From: Mesorhizobium opportunistum WSM2075
GTDB lineage: Bacteria > Pseudomonadota > Alphaproteobacteria > Rhizobiales > Rhizobiaceae
DNA: 64,000 nucleotides
Direction of reading: 5' to 3'
NCBI RefSeq assembly: GCF_000176035.2
Contig: NC_015675.1
Span: 4,220,001-4,284,000, forward strand
Made by a program: the position numbers and the translations under genes. This document shows positions 47,201 to 56,181 of this stretch, in pieces; positions within the stretch are counted from its first letter, which is position 1; the number at the start of each line of letters is the position of its first letter. Below the pieces are notes generated by a model, which had not been told where the DNA came from, ran no database searches, and saw nothing but the letters and a program-made list of their open reading frames with translations.

Positions 47201-50200
47201 GTCGCGGCCTTCGGCCAGCTTGCCGACATGGCCGGCGATGATGCCGTCGATGTCGCCTCGGCTTTCGGTCAGCTTCTGCAGGTCGGCTTCGAGCGCGCGC
47301 TTGAGAATGTCGCGGCCCTCGGCCAGCTTCTCCACCTGGCCGGCAACCAGGCCGTCGATGCTGGAGCGGCTTTCGGCGAGCTTGGCAAGATCGGCTTCGA
47401 GCGCGCGCTTGAGAACGTCGCGGCCTTCGGCCAGCTTCTCCACCTGGCCGGCGACCAGACCGTCGATGCTGGAGCGGCTTTCGGCCAGCTTGGCAAGGTC
47501 GTCCTCGAGTGCCCTGGACAGGGTCGAACGCTCCTGGACAAGCCTGTCCGCGTGGCTGTTGACAAGGGTGTTGACGCCTTCGAGGTCGTCCTCCAGCGCC
47601 TTCGACAGCGTCGAACGATCCTGGACGAGCCGTTCGGAATGGCTGTTGACAAGGCTGTTGACGCTTTCGAGATCGGCTTCGAGTGCCCTGGCGAATTGCG
47701 CACGGTCATCGACCAGCTTCTGCGACTGGTCGGCGACGGTGTTCTTGATGGTGTTGAGGTCGGCTTCCAGGGCGCGCCGCAGGATGTCGCGGCCTTCCGA
47801 CAGCTTCTCGACCTGACCGGCGACCAGACCGTCGATGCTGGAGCGGCTTTCGGCCAGCTTGGCAAGGTCGTCCTCGAGAGCCTTCGACAGGGTCGAACGA
47901 TCCTGAACGAGCCTGTTCATGTGGTCGGCGATGACGCTGTTCACATTCTGCAGGTCGGCTTCCAGGACCCGCGAAAGCTGTCCACGGTCCTCGGCCAGTT
48001 TCTCCGACTGGCTGGATATGACGCCTTTGATGGTGTTGAGGTCCGACTCCAGCGCCCGCTTGAGGATGTCGCGGCCTTCGGCCAGCTTCTCGACCTGGCC
48101 GGCGACCAAGCCGTCGATGCTCGAGCGGCTCTCGGCCAGCTTGGCAAGGTCGGCTTCGAGCGTCTGCGACAGCAGGCTGCGGTCGTTGGAGAGCCGTCCC
48201 GAATGATCTTCGATCAGGTTCCTTATGCCCGAAAGGTCGTCCTCGAGCGAACGGCCGAGCAGGCTGCGGTCTTCGGCCAGCTTTGCCGAGTGCGACTCGA
48301 TGAGGCTCTTGATGCCGGCGATGTCGCTTTCCAACGCCCTGGCGAGAACGGCGCGGCCCTCGGCGATCTTCTCCACCTGGCCGGCGACGAGGCCATCGAT
48401 GTCGGCGCGGCTGTCGGACAGTTTGCCGAGATCGGCCTCAAGGGCACGCGACAGGATGTTGCGGCCTTCAGCCAGTTTCCCGACATGTCCGGCAACCATT
48501 TCATCAATGATCGTACGAGCTTGCACGAGCTTCCCGGAGTCTTCGTTGAGAGCCAGGGAGAGCCGGTTGCGGCCTTCCTCCAGCCTTTCGAGATGGCTGC
48601 CGAGCGATGCATCGATGGCAGCGCGCGATTCGTTGACCTTGCGCAGATCCTCTTCGAGGGCACGCGCGATCAGGCTGCGGCCTTCGGCCAGCTTCTGCAC
48701 CTGGTTGGTCACCGCGGCATCGATGCCGGCACGGCTCTCGTCGAATTTCGCCAGGTCCGCCTCCATGGCGGCCGCCATACGCTCACGGCTTTCGGACAGC
48801 TTGCGGCTGTGGTTCTCGACGGCTTCCTCGATGCCGACGCGGGCATCGGAAAGGCGCTGGATGTCGGAATCGAACGAACGCGAGACGACATGACGCGCCG
48901 CTTCCATGCGTCCGGCAAAGTCGCTGGCGCGAGCCTCCAGCATGGTCGATGTCGAGTTGACGATGTCGGCCATGTCGGCGCCGATCTGGGTCTTGCCCTG
49001 ATCGATCATCGCGGACAACGTATCCTTGCTTTCGGCGAAGGTGTGGGCGATTTCGCGGGCGCGTTCGACCAGTGTCTCATTGATCTGGCGGGCGCGGGCC
49101 TCGAGCGCCGCGTTGAGCTTCTGCGTGCCGGTGTCGAGCGCCTCGGCGCGGGTCTGGAATTCACTGATCAGCGCCTGGCCGCGTTCGGCCAGCGTGCGCT
49201 CGATGCCGTTGAGGCTGGCTTCGAATTCCGAATTGAGGGTGCGGGCGGCGCCGCCAAGCAGCGACACCATGCCGGTGGTGCGATCGTCGAGCAGGTCGGT
49301 CAGCGACCGGGTCAGGCCGTCCGTCGTGTCCGTCAATTTTGCGATGCGGGTGTCGAGCAGGGAGGCGAAGGCCTCGCCGGAGGTCGACAGCCTGTCGGTG
49401 ATGGTGTCGAGGCGGCCTTCGACCGAATCGAAGATCGACATCGAGCTTTCATTGATGCGGTCGATCAGCGTGTCACCGGAATTCGTGATCGTCATCGACA
49501 GCTTGGTCGACGCGTTGAGGATCGAGTCGCGGATGATGTCGCTGGCGGCGCCGATTTCCTCCTTGAGCGTTTCATGCGCGCCCGAAATCGAGGCGCGGAC
49601 GCGCTCCGCATGGGTGACGACTGCCTCGCGCTCGCTGCCGAGCCCGTCGACGAGCGAGCGGATGCGGGTTTCGTTTTCCGAATAGGAGCGCTCGATCTGG
49701 TTGACCTCGCTATGGACCAGCGTTTCCAGTTCCACGGCGCGGGCGAGCGTGCGTTCGATGCCTTCGCCCATGGCCGCGACCTCGCGGCGAACGGCTTGGC
49801 CGATCATCATGACGCGATCCTGGGCGAGGTTTTCTGGCTCGGTCAGGCGGAAAGCTACTTCGGTCATCGACTGGGCGGCAATGCGCATGTCCTGGGCGCG
49901 ACGGATCATCGCCGCGAAGGCCCAGAACAGGATCACCGGCACGATCGCCGCGACGGCGAGGCCGATCAGCTCGGGACGAGCAAAGAACTGGTCGAGCGTG
50001 CGGATCCGCCAGATGCTCGGTCCGAAAAGCAGGTTGGCCAATCCGCCGGCGCCCGCGATCCAGGCGAGCGAGACAAAGGCAATGACCCAATAGACGGTGT
50101 TGGAGGCGCGCCGGTTGAGGCTGTGCAGGAGTGTCTTGTAATCCTTCTGGCGATCGTCATTGGCCGGGGCGAAGCCCGTCGCCTGTGTGCCGAAGCCTGT

Positions 50201-50497
50201 CGCCTGTGTGCCATTGCCATTGCGCGTCTCAACGGGGCGCAGTTCGGCGGGTTTGGCTTTTGGCGCGGGCTTGGCGGGCTGGGCCTGACTGACGGTGGGC
50301 TCCGACTTCTGGTTGCGTCCCTCTCGTGCCAATTCATCGGCGGCCTGGGATATCTGGGCTTCCAGATCTTCCATCGAAGCTGCGATATCGAGATCGCCGT
50401 CAGTGTCGCTGCTGAGGTCGATATCGAGCGCTTTTTCCAGTTCCCTGGCTACATCGTTGTCGAGAGTTCTCGTCGTCGTCGTTGGTTTCTTCGCCAT
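44204..50497 (-). CDS. gpr: Growth pole ring protein GPR homologue
   Basis: A 2097-residue protein matching Agrobacterium GPR (2115 residues), a ring-forming scaffold for polar growth. An N-terminal Pro/Glu-rich part (1-130) is followed by two membrane helices (133-158 and 176-198), placing the bulk in the cytoplasm. Then comes about 1,650 residues of continuous helix with regular repeats: eighteen 36- or 29-residue units (545-1143) and a second 29-residue array (1217-1470). A Pro-rich stretch (1868-1980) and a conserved 117-residue C-terminal domain (1981-2097) close it. There is no enzymatic motif. ATG 50497 is chosen because the conserved part (MAKKPTTTTRT) begins there; upstream codons look like untranslated leader. 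The Hpt gene is divergent. Confidence 0.92.
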   Translation of the reverse strand: MAKKPTTTTRTLDNDVARELEKALDIDLSSDTDGDLDIAASMEDLEAQISQAADELAREGRNQKSEPTVSQAQPAKPAPKAKPAELRPVETRNGNGTQATGFGTQATGFAPANDDRQKDYKTLLHSLNRRASNTVYWVIAFVSLAWIAGAGGLANLLFGPSIWRIRTLDQFFARPELIGLAVAAIVPVILFWAFAAMIRRAQDMRIAAQSMTEVAFRLTEPENLAQDRVMMIGQAVRREVAAMGEGIERTLARAVELETLVHSEVNQIERSYSENETRIRSLVDGLGSEREAVVTHAERVRASISGAHETLKEEIGAASDIIRDSILNASTKLSMTITNSGDTLIDRINESSMSIFDSVEGRLDTITDRLSTSGEAFASLLDTRIAKLTDTTDGLTRSLTDLLDDRTTGMVSLLGGAARTLNSEFEASLNGIERTLAERGQALISEFQTRAEALDTGTQKLNAALEARARQINETLVERAREIAHTFAESKDTLSAMIDQGKTQIGADMADIVNSTSTMLEARASDFAGRMEAARHVVSRSFDSDIQRLSDARVGIEEAVENHSRKLSESRERMAAAMEADLAKFDESRAGIDAAVTNQVQKLAEGRSLIARALEEDLRKVNESRAAIDASLGSHLERLEEGRNRLSLALNEDSGKLVQARTIIDEMVAGHVGKLAEGRNILSRALEADLGKLSDSRADIDGLVAGQVEKIAEGRAVLARALESDIAGIKSLIESHSAKLAEDRSLLGRSLEDDLSGIRNLIEDHSGRLSNDRSLLSQTLEADLAKLAESRSSIDGLVAGQVEKLAEGRDILKRALESDLNTIKGVISSQSEKLAEDRGQLSRVLEADLQNVNSVIADHMNRLVQDRSTLSKALEDDLAKLAESRSSIDGLVAGQVEKLSEGRDILRRALEADLNTIKNTVADQSQKLVDDRAQFARALEADLESVNSLVNSHSERLVQDRSTLSKALEDDLEGVNTLVNSHADRLVQERSTLSRALEDDLAKLAESRSSIDGLVAGQVEKLAEGRDVLKRALEADLAKLAESRSSIDGLVAGQVEKLAEGRDILKRALEADLQKLTESRGDIDGIIAGHVGKLAEGRDMLSRALEEDLGKLAETRKDVDRSLSGHIDQIAARSTDISTAIAADVEKIEEAFSRQTGIIEERAGTMERALSTGVDNVRNVLEKSAVFVAGALREKVLEVTSALHEQAGAAFSDADRKIAERAEQTSAALLARAEDIARTFEDADRRLHARAEDTSNALLARADDTSSTLLARAHETADQLAARASEIAGTFDMADQKLAARAQETADQLSARANEIAGTFDAADQKLVARAVETAQSLAARAGDILRNFESADQRLGVRIGESAEALAARASDLGRIFDAADQQLVSRIAEGSDALSNRASEIGRIFEEADQRLVSRIADSTSTIGEHAQTIVGAFANTEQRVADRARQTGQELAVHAREIEQALAGADERLASSAAAAAARVEEQVANVENRLAYTAETMGQRLNEQVSSAEAQLVSRANVIAETFTAVGQHIGQSTNDAAKTIGANTRELNTMLAARSAEMSKILDETARPLVERFAQGGSELQKSMEEVTERATEKLRSENAALVNALASRTAETLSAVEGARSSLSDSVADLIGRMTKSSSQLGQLIEQAAVNLGEVDERLTGSTQSFAATTEKAAQTFASSARLVDSNTTRLTDLSSSTLREVASIATKFDEHSRLLASASDLLSSAQSNLEHTLERQSSLEDLAVGLVKKSEDLERVMRSFENLVGQTLQNAEGKTMESADKIRNAITDVVDSATKRFADATEEMRRTAGSIKSELDLTRAELKKGVIEMPEEAKESTSAIRRAVSEQINALKELSDIVAKSGRGGGDGSEQRPLRPAPQAPAARPAEPPRRAPAPQPELRTPQAPLGGTALRGTLDLDRPAEAAPRPRADANTRTPQGGWVRDLLTAASNEGDLRPTAPSAPAEAPRAAPAQRSPLHVVESLNSLSVDIARAIDHDASIELWNRYRRGERDVFTRRLYTLKGQQTFDEIRRKYQAEAEFRAAVDRYCDDFEKLLKDVSRNDRDNIMAQTYLTSDTGKVYTMLAHASGRLH
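46088..46849 (-). repeat. 29-residue repeat array in GPR
   Basis: Residues 1217-1470 read as eight consecutive units of 29 residues of the type KLxARAxETAxxLxARAxEIAxxFxxADQ, except that the second unit carries a 22-residue insert. Each unit is one long amphipathic helix segment with the ADQ/ADR end acting as boundary. Confidence 0.8.
47069..48865 (-). repeat. 36/29-residue repeat array in GPR
   Basis: Residues 545-1143 read as eighteen back-to-back units. Eleven are 36 residues (DLAKLAESRSSIDGLVAGQV, then EKLAEGRDILKRALEA) and seven are 29 (DLNTIKGVISSQSEKLAEDR, then GQLSRVLEA). The order is 36x5, 29x2, 36, 29x2, 36, 29x3, 36x4. The short form lacks exactly seven residues. Confidence 0.85.
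47285..47500 (-). repeat. 108-bp tandem direct repeat
   Basis: Two adjacent 108-base units (47285-47392 and 47393-47500) differ at only about six positions by eye, and encode 36-residue units that differ by one residue (ILKRALEA / VLKRALEA). The other units of the array are more diverged in DNA, so this pair looks like a recent unequal duplication. Confidence 0.75.
50171..50212 (-). repeat. 21-bp tandem repeat in GPR N-terminus
   Basis: Two 21-base units that differ at one base encode GTQATGF twice (residues 96-109), within the disordered N-terminal region just before the first membrane helix. Confidence 0.7.
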
Positions 50498-50770
50498 GCC
50501 TTCGCTACCCTGTACTAGCTGCCGCGGGCTTATAATTGTCTTTGTCGTACCCCCGCGCAGGAGGCTGAAAATGGACCCCTCGTATCGTAATGACACAGGG
50601 GGGTAAAGAAAACATGCATTCCGTGGGATACGTAAAACTTTAAATATAAGGTTAACAGAAGCGTGATTCCGGTGCCGCTTTCGCAACATTTTTCCGGGCC
50701 ACTCATTAACCCGTTGTCCACTGGATGCGCCTAGTTTTTCAGGCGACCGAAGAAAACGGAGTTCGAGTTC
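50498..50770. promoter_or_regulatory. Divergent GPR / Hpt promoter region
   Basis: 273 bases shared by two divergent genes. It contains TAAA-N7-TTAAC at 50641-50656 (also readable as TTAA-N8-TTAA), close to the alphaproteobacterial CtrA consensus TTAA-N7-TTAAC. A lone TTAACC half site lies at 50706-50711. The area around 50631-50656 is unusually AT-rich. No other gene is present. Confidence 0.4.
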
Positions 50771-51139
50771 ATGCGTGGCGAAAGCGGCATTGCCTTCTCA
50801 ATGCCCGGGGGCGACGTATCGGGAACGAGGCAGTCCCGGCCGGTCGATTTGGCACACCTTGCCCGGCAAACGATGGGCGATCGCGCCCTCGAGCAAGAGG
50901 TGCTGGCGCTCTTTGTACAGCAGGCGCTATCTGTGCGCGACAAAATAGTCGACGCCGACGTCAAGGGCCGGCTTCTGCTGGCGCATGGGCTGAAAGGCTC
51001 GGCGCGCGGCGTCGGCGCCTTCGCCATCGCCGATTGCGCCACCGAAATCGAGCGTCGTCCGGAGGACGGTCAGACACTCAAACGGCTTGGCACGCTGATC
51101 GACGAAGTGCGCGATTTCATCGCCGCAATCAATCGCTGA
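50771..51139 (+). CDS. Hpt domain phosphotransfer protein
   Basis: A 122-residue stand-alone histidine phosphotransfer protein. The phosphoacceptor is in AHGLKGSARGVGA (His near residue 74), the usual HxxKG(S/A) pattern inside a four-helix bundle. Such proteins relay phosphate between hybrid kinases and response regulators; neither partner is encoded nearby. ACGGAG lies about ten bases before ATG 50771. It shares its promoter region with GPR, so a cell-cycle or polarity role is possible but is an inference. Confidence 0.85.
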   Translation: MRGESGIAFSMPGGDVSGTRQSRPVDLAHLARQTMGDRALEQEVLALFVQQALSVRDKIVDADVKGRLLLAHGLKGSARGVGAFAIADCATEIERRPEDGQTLKRLGTLIDEVRDFIAAINR

Positions 51140-51236
51140 TCCCGGTTTGCGGAAAAACGTCACCGAGCGGCGCTTTCGCGCGGCAGTTGACTTGTCTGCC
51201 GGAGTGATTATCTCGGCGGAAACTCTCAGGTGACAA

Positions 51237-52671
<1,435 letters not shown>

Positions 52672-52686
52672 CCTCGCTGACCGGCT

Positions 52687-54165
52687 CTACTCGGCCATCA
52701 CCGGCGGGTACTCGGCCTGGCCGCGAAGCGGTTTTTCCGGCATCAACGCAAGCGTGATCAGCGCCAGGAACAGCGTCGCCGCGGCGACAAGGAAGATCAT
52801 CACGAAGGGCTCGGCGGATATGACCTGGCCGACGGCCAGCGTGCCTTCGCCGGCCAGCGGCAGGCCATAGCCGAGGGCGACGGCGCCGAGCATTGCAACG
52901 CCCAGCGCGCTGCCCAGCGAACGCAGGAAGGTCAGCACGCCGGTTGCGACGCCAAGATGCGCCCGGTCGACGGCGTTCTGGACCGATACGGTGGCGACCG
53001 GGAAGGTCGTCCCGCTGCCCAGGCCGATGCAGACCGTCAGGACTTCGACGACCAGCAGCGAAGCGTGTCCGGCGACGAGGGCGAGCAGGCCGAGGCATAT
53101 GATCGAGAAGAGCACGCCCACCATGGCGATCCGCTTGTAGTGGACGAAGCGCGGTATTGTTCGCCCGCTGAATGTCGCGCCGGCCACGGTGCCAAGCAGC
53201 AGCCCCAGCATCGCAAGACCCGACTCGCTGACCGAAAGGCCGACGATCGACTGCAGGTAGACAGGCAGGTAGACCGCCAGGCCTATGTTGGCAGCCTGCA
53301 GAAGGAACATCGACAAGGTGCCGGCGCGGACGATCGGGTTGCTCAGCACCTCAAGCGAGATGAGCGGTTCGGCCGCGCGCAGCAGCCGCAGCGAGAACGC
53401 CGCCCAGAAAACCGCGGACGCCGCCAGCAGCCCGATGATTTCGCCGGACAGCCACGGGTACTCGCTGCCGCCCCAGTTGAGCGCCAGCAGCAGCAAGGCC
53501 GTGGCCGCGACCAGCAGCAGCGCGCCCAGGCCGTCGATGCGATGATGCTTGGCGGCGATCGGCAGCTTCTTGAGCGGGTTGTTGATGATCGCCATCGCCA
53601 GCAGGCCGAGCGGGATGTTGATCCAGAAAATCAGCGACCAGTGAAGATGTTCGGCGAAGGTGCCGCCAAGCAGGGGCCCGGCGATGCTGGCGACGGCCCA
53701 GGTGCCGGAGATCCAGGCGGCGTAGCGCGCTCGTTCGCGTGGCGGGACGAGGTCGCCGATGACGGTTTGCGTCAAGGTGAACAGGCCGCCACCGCCGGCG
53801 CCCTGGATGGCCCTGCCGACGACCAGCACAAACATGTTTGGCGCCATCGCACTGACCACCGATCCGAGGAGAAAGATCAGGATGGCGGCATAAACGGTTG
53901 GCCGGCGGCCATAAACGTCCGAGATCTTGCCGTAGAGCGGTGCCATGGCGGTCGCGGTCAGGAGGTAGCCGGTGACGATCCATGGCAGATATTGCGCATG
54001 GCCGAGCGCGTGGCCGATGGTCGGCATCGCCGGCGCGACGATGGTCTGATCGAGCGCCGCCAACAGCATCGACAGAAGCACGCCGGCGATGATGGCGTTC
54101 TTCTCGCTTTCGGTCAGCGGCGTGGCTGCAGCCGTCATGGTCTGCTTGTCGACAGCCTGGTCCAT
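52687..54165 (-). CDS. DHA2 family multidrug exporter
   Basis: A 492-residue MFS protein with about fourteen helices, of the DHA2 (EmrB/QacA) drug:proton antiporter type. Motif D1 appears as LAALDQTIVAPAMPTI near residue 40, motif A as GKISDVYGRRP, and motif C as SGTWAVASIAGPLLGG. A second in-frame ATG at residue 10 is possible. It has no partner adaptor gene. The 221 bases upstream separate it from the DUF922 gene. Confidence 0.9.
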   Translation of the reverse strand: MDQAVDKQTMTAAATPLTESEKNAIIAGVLLSMLLAALDQTIVAPAMPTIGHALGHAQYLPWIVTGYLLTATAMAPLYGKISDVYGRRPTVYAAILIFLLGSVVSAMAPNMFVLVVGRAIQGAGGGGLFTLTQTVIGDLVPPRERARYAAWISGTWAVASIAGPLLGGTFAEHLHWSLIFWINIPLGLLAMAIINNPLKKLPIAAKHHRIDGLGALLLVAATALLLLALNWGGSEYPWLSGEIIGLLAASAVFWAAFSLRLLRAAEPLISLEVLSNPIVRAGTLSMFLLQAANIGLAVYLPVYLQSIVGLSVSESGLAMLGLLLGTVAGATFSGRTIPRFVHYKRIAMVGVLFSIICLGLLALVAGHASLLVVEVLTVCIGLGSGTTFPVATVSVQNAVDRAHLGVATGVLTFLRSLGSALGVAMLGAVALGYGLPLAGEGTLAVGQVISAEPFVMIFLVAAATLFLALITLALMPEKPLRGQAEYPPVMAE

Positions 54166-54386
54166 AGTCTTTTGTCCATGTGCTTGCGCGCCGTGCGGTT
54201 CACCGACAGGGCCGGCCTGGTGTGTCCGCCACGCGATCGGTCGTGGTGCTCGTGCTCTATGGGTCGTGCGCTGCCAACCCGTGATATGTCGTTCCCTATA
54301 GGCCGATTTCGACCGCCGCTCGCAAATTTTTCGAATCTGGCACTACGCTTCGACCGGGTTGGCGCCATGGATGCGCCGAGGAAAAT

Positions 54387-55010
54387 TCAGGCCGGCGGTC
54401 GCAATTGGCCACTCTCGATGCGCTCGATGCGATAGCGCAGGAGCCGCAGGATGCGGCTTTCGAAATTGACGCTCTCGACGCGGTCGAACTGCACCTGGGC
54501 GCGGTCGTGCTCGGCGAGGACGGTGGCGGTGATTTGGGCCGCCTTGGCCTTTGCCGCATCGCAATCCTTCCGCGGATAGGTCGCCTTCAGCGCCTCTTCC
54601 AGCTTGCGGGCATGGTTCTTGGCAATCTCGACATGGCGCTCCTCATGGCGCTTGATGTCGGCCGACAGCGTGTCCCAGAACAGCTTCACGTCGGCGTCCG
54701 CGTTGCGGGGGCGGCGCCATTCCGGAAGGATCACCTTGACCTTGACGGTCACGGCGGCGTCGGCGATCCGGCAGGAACCTGCCTGCCGGGCGTAGCTGAT
54801 GCGGGTGGTGAAGGCCATCTGGGTGGCGCCGGGGTGACGGGAACCAGTGCTCTTGACCTGTGGCCCGTGTTTGGAAAGCTGCGTCTCGATATCGTCGAGG
54901 GTGCTGCCGCCGATGGAAAAATAGCTGTATGTCTTCACGAGACTGGCCGCGCCCGCCGGGATGGCGGTCATGGCAAGCAGCAGTGCGCAGAGCAGGGATC
55001 GTTTCATCAT
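54387..55010 (-). CDS. DUF922 family zinc protease-like protein
   Basis: A 207-residue exported protein of the DUF922 family. A signal peptide (cleavage likely after AGAA) is followed by the family domain, with the zinc-protease motif HEERH in DIKRHEERHVEIAKNHA near residue 120. The second ATG (55007) directly follows the first, and either may be used. The physiological substrate is unknown. Its upstream region holds a dispersed hairpin repeat. Confidence 0.85.
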   Translation of the reverse strand: MMKRSLLCALLLAMTAIPAGAASLVKTYSYFSIGGSTLDDIETQLSKHGPQVKSTGSRHPGATQMAFTTRISYARQAGSCRIADAAVTVKVKVILPEWRRPRNADADVKLFWDTLSADIKRHEERHVEIAKNHARKLEEALKATYPRKDCDAAKAKAAQITATVLAEHDRAQVQFDRVESVNFESRILRLLRYRIERIESGQLRPPA

Positions 55011-55093
55011 GTTGCCTCTTCGAGCACCTTGCTTTACGGCCGTTGCCGGCGCAACGGAATTGATCCGATGCGGATCACACATCGTTGATGAGC

Positions 55094-55206
55094 CTAGAGT
55101 CGGATGATTTCAGGTCGATTCGACCTGAAATCTGAATCCGCCTCTAAATCAAAGGGGTAGAGCATGATGTCGTCCGAAAACCGCTTCACATTTTTCGGCA
55201 TCATTC
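55094..55206. repeat. Dispersed hairpin repeat upstream of folP
   Basis: Two stem-loops in a row. The first is a perfect 12-pair stem, GATTTCAGGTCG-ATT-CGACCTGAAATC (55106-55132). The second (55164-55206) pairs ATGATG..CGAAAA with TTTTCGGCATCAT and shares its GTCCGAAAACCGC core with the elements at 170-216 and 15478-15519. It fills the space between the divergent DUF922 and folP genes. Confidence 0.7.
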
Positions 55207-55223
55207 TCCAAGGTTGACGAGCA

Positions 55224-56108
55224 ATGACGGCGAGGCGATGGCAACTGGCCCATGGACGCCATCTCGACCTTGGCGAAAGAGCCGTGGTTGCCGGCATCCT
55301 CAACGTCACCCCTGACAGCTTTTCCGACGGCGGCCTGTTTAGTGGGATCGAGACGGCGCTGGCCCAGGCACGCCGCATGATCGCCGAAGGGGCGGGGATT
55401 GTCGATGTCGGGGGAGAATCGACCCGGCCCGGCGCTGGCGCGGTATCGGCCGGGGAGGAACAGGCGCGCGTCCTGCCTGTAATCGAGGCGCTGGCGAGCG
55501 CCGGCGACGTGCTGATTTCCGTCGATACCTATCGTGCCGAAACCGCGCGCCTTGCGGTGGCTGCCGGCGCGCACATCGTCAACGATGTCTGGGGCTTGCA
55601 GCGCGAACCTGACATTGCGCGCATCGCGGCTGAAACCGGTGCCGGGCTCATCATCATGCATACCGGGCGGGATCGCGAGAAGCTGCCCGACGTCATTGCC
55701 GACCAGTTGGCTTTCCTGGGAAAATCGCTGGAGATCGCCCGCGGGCACGGTGTCGCCGACGACCATATCGTGCTCGACCCCGGTTTCGGCTTCGCCAAGG
55801 AGACGGCGGAGGAAAACCTCGACCTGATGGCGCGGTTCTCCGAGCTTCATGGGCTCGGCTTTCCGCTGATGGCCGGCACCTCGCGAAAGCGCTTCATCGG
55901 CACCGTCACCGGCCGCGATGCGGCCGACCGCGCCGCCGGAACGGCGGCGACCAGCGTCATTCTCAGGCTCAAGGGCGCGCATCTGTTTCGCGTCCACGAT
56001 GTCGCAATCAACGTGGACGCACTGGCCATGGCGGATGCTATGCTGGCACGTGAAACCGCCGCATCGGCCCGAAAATCGGGATCGATTTTCGGAAAGCACG
56101 ATGCGTAG
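55224..56108 (+). CDS. folP: Dihydropteroate synthase
   Basis: A 294-residue TIM-barrel enzyme joining p-aminobenzoate to the pterin diphosphate, the sulfonamide target. Signatures are GILNVTPDSFSDGG near residue 25, VDVGGESTRPGA near residue 61, VNDVWG, LDPGFGFAK and the C-terminal GTSRKRFIG. The last dozen residues (ARKSGSIFGKHDA) are coded by a dispersed repeat that runs through the stop, so the tail is not native FolP sequence. folB starts 73 bases later. Confidence 0.96.
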   Translation: MTARRWQLAHGRHLDLGERAVVAGILNVTPDSFSDGGLFSGIETALAQARRMIAEGAGIVDVGGESTRPGAGAVSAGEEQARVLPVIEALASAGDVLISVDTYRAETARLAVAAGAHIVNDVWGLQREPDIARIAAETGAGLIIMHTGRDREKLPDVIADQLAFLGKSLEIARGHGVADDHIVLDPGFGFAKETAEENLDLMARFSELHGLGFPLMAGTSRKRFIGTVTGRDAADRAAGTAATSVILRLKGAHLFRVHDVAINVDALAMADAMLARETAASARKSGSIFGKHDA

Positions 56109-56162
56109 ATTCAAAAGTGTTAGAGCGTACTTTGTGCGTCCAAGTGGACGCACGTCGCTCTA
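56071..56162. repeat. Dispersed hairpin repeat after folP
   Basis: Two stem-loops: GAAAATCG-GGAT-CGATTTTC (56071-56090) inside the folP reading frame, and TAGAGCG..TGCGTCC-AAGT-GGACGCA..CGCTCTA (56121-56162) between folP and folB. It appears to be a rhizobial intergenic repeat that has inserted across the folP stop and now supplies its last codons. Confidence 0.65.
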
Positions 56163-56181
56163 AGGACCGGGACGCTGAGCC

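Noticed and set aside
47069..48865. Regular repeats that might suggest a CRISPR array
   Set aside because: The units are 87 or 108 bases, contiguous without spacers, and in frame within a protein gene.
45953..50518. 1521-codon open frame antisense to GPR
   Set aside because: It mirrors the repetitive GPR coding strand; its product is low-complexity with no motif. High GC and repeats keep the opposite frame open.
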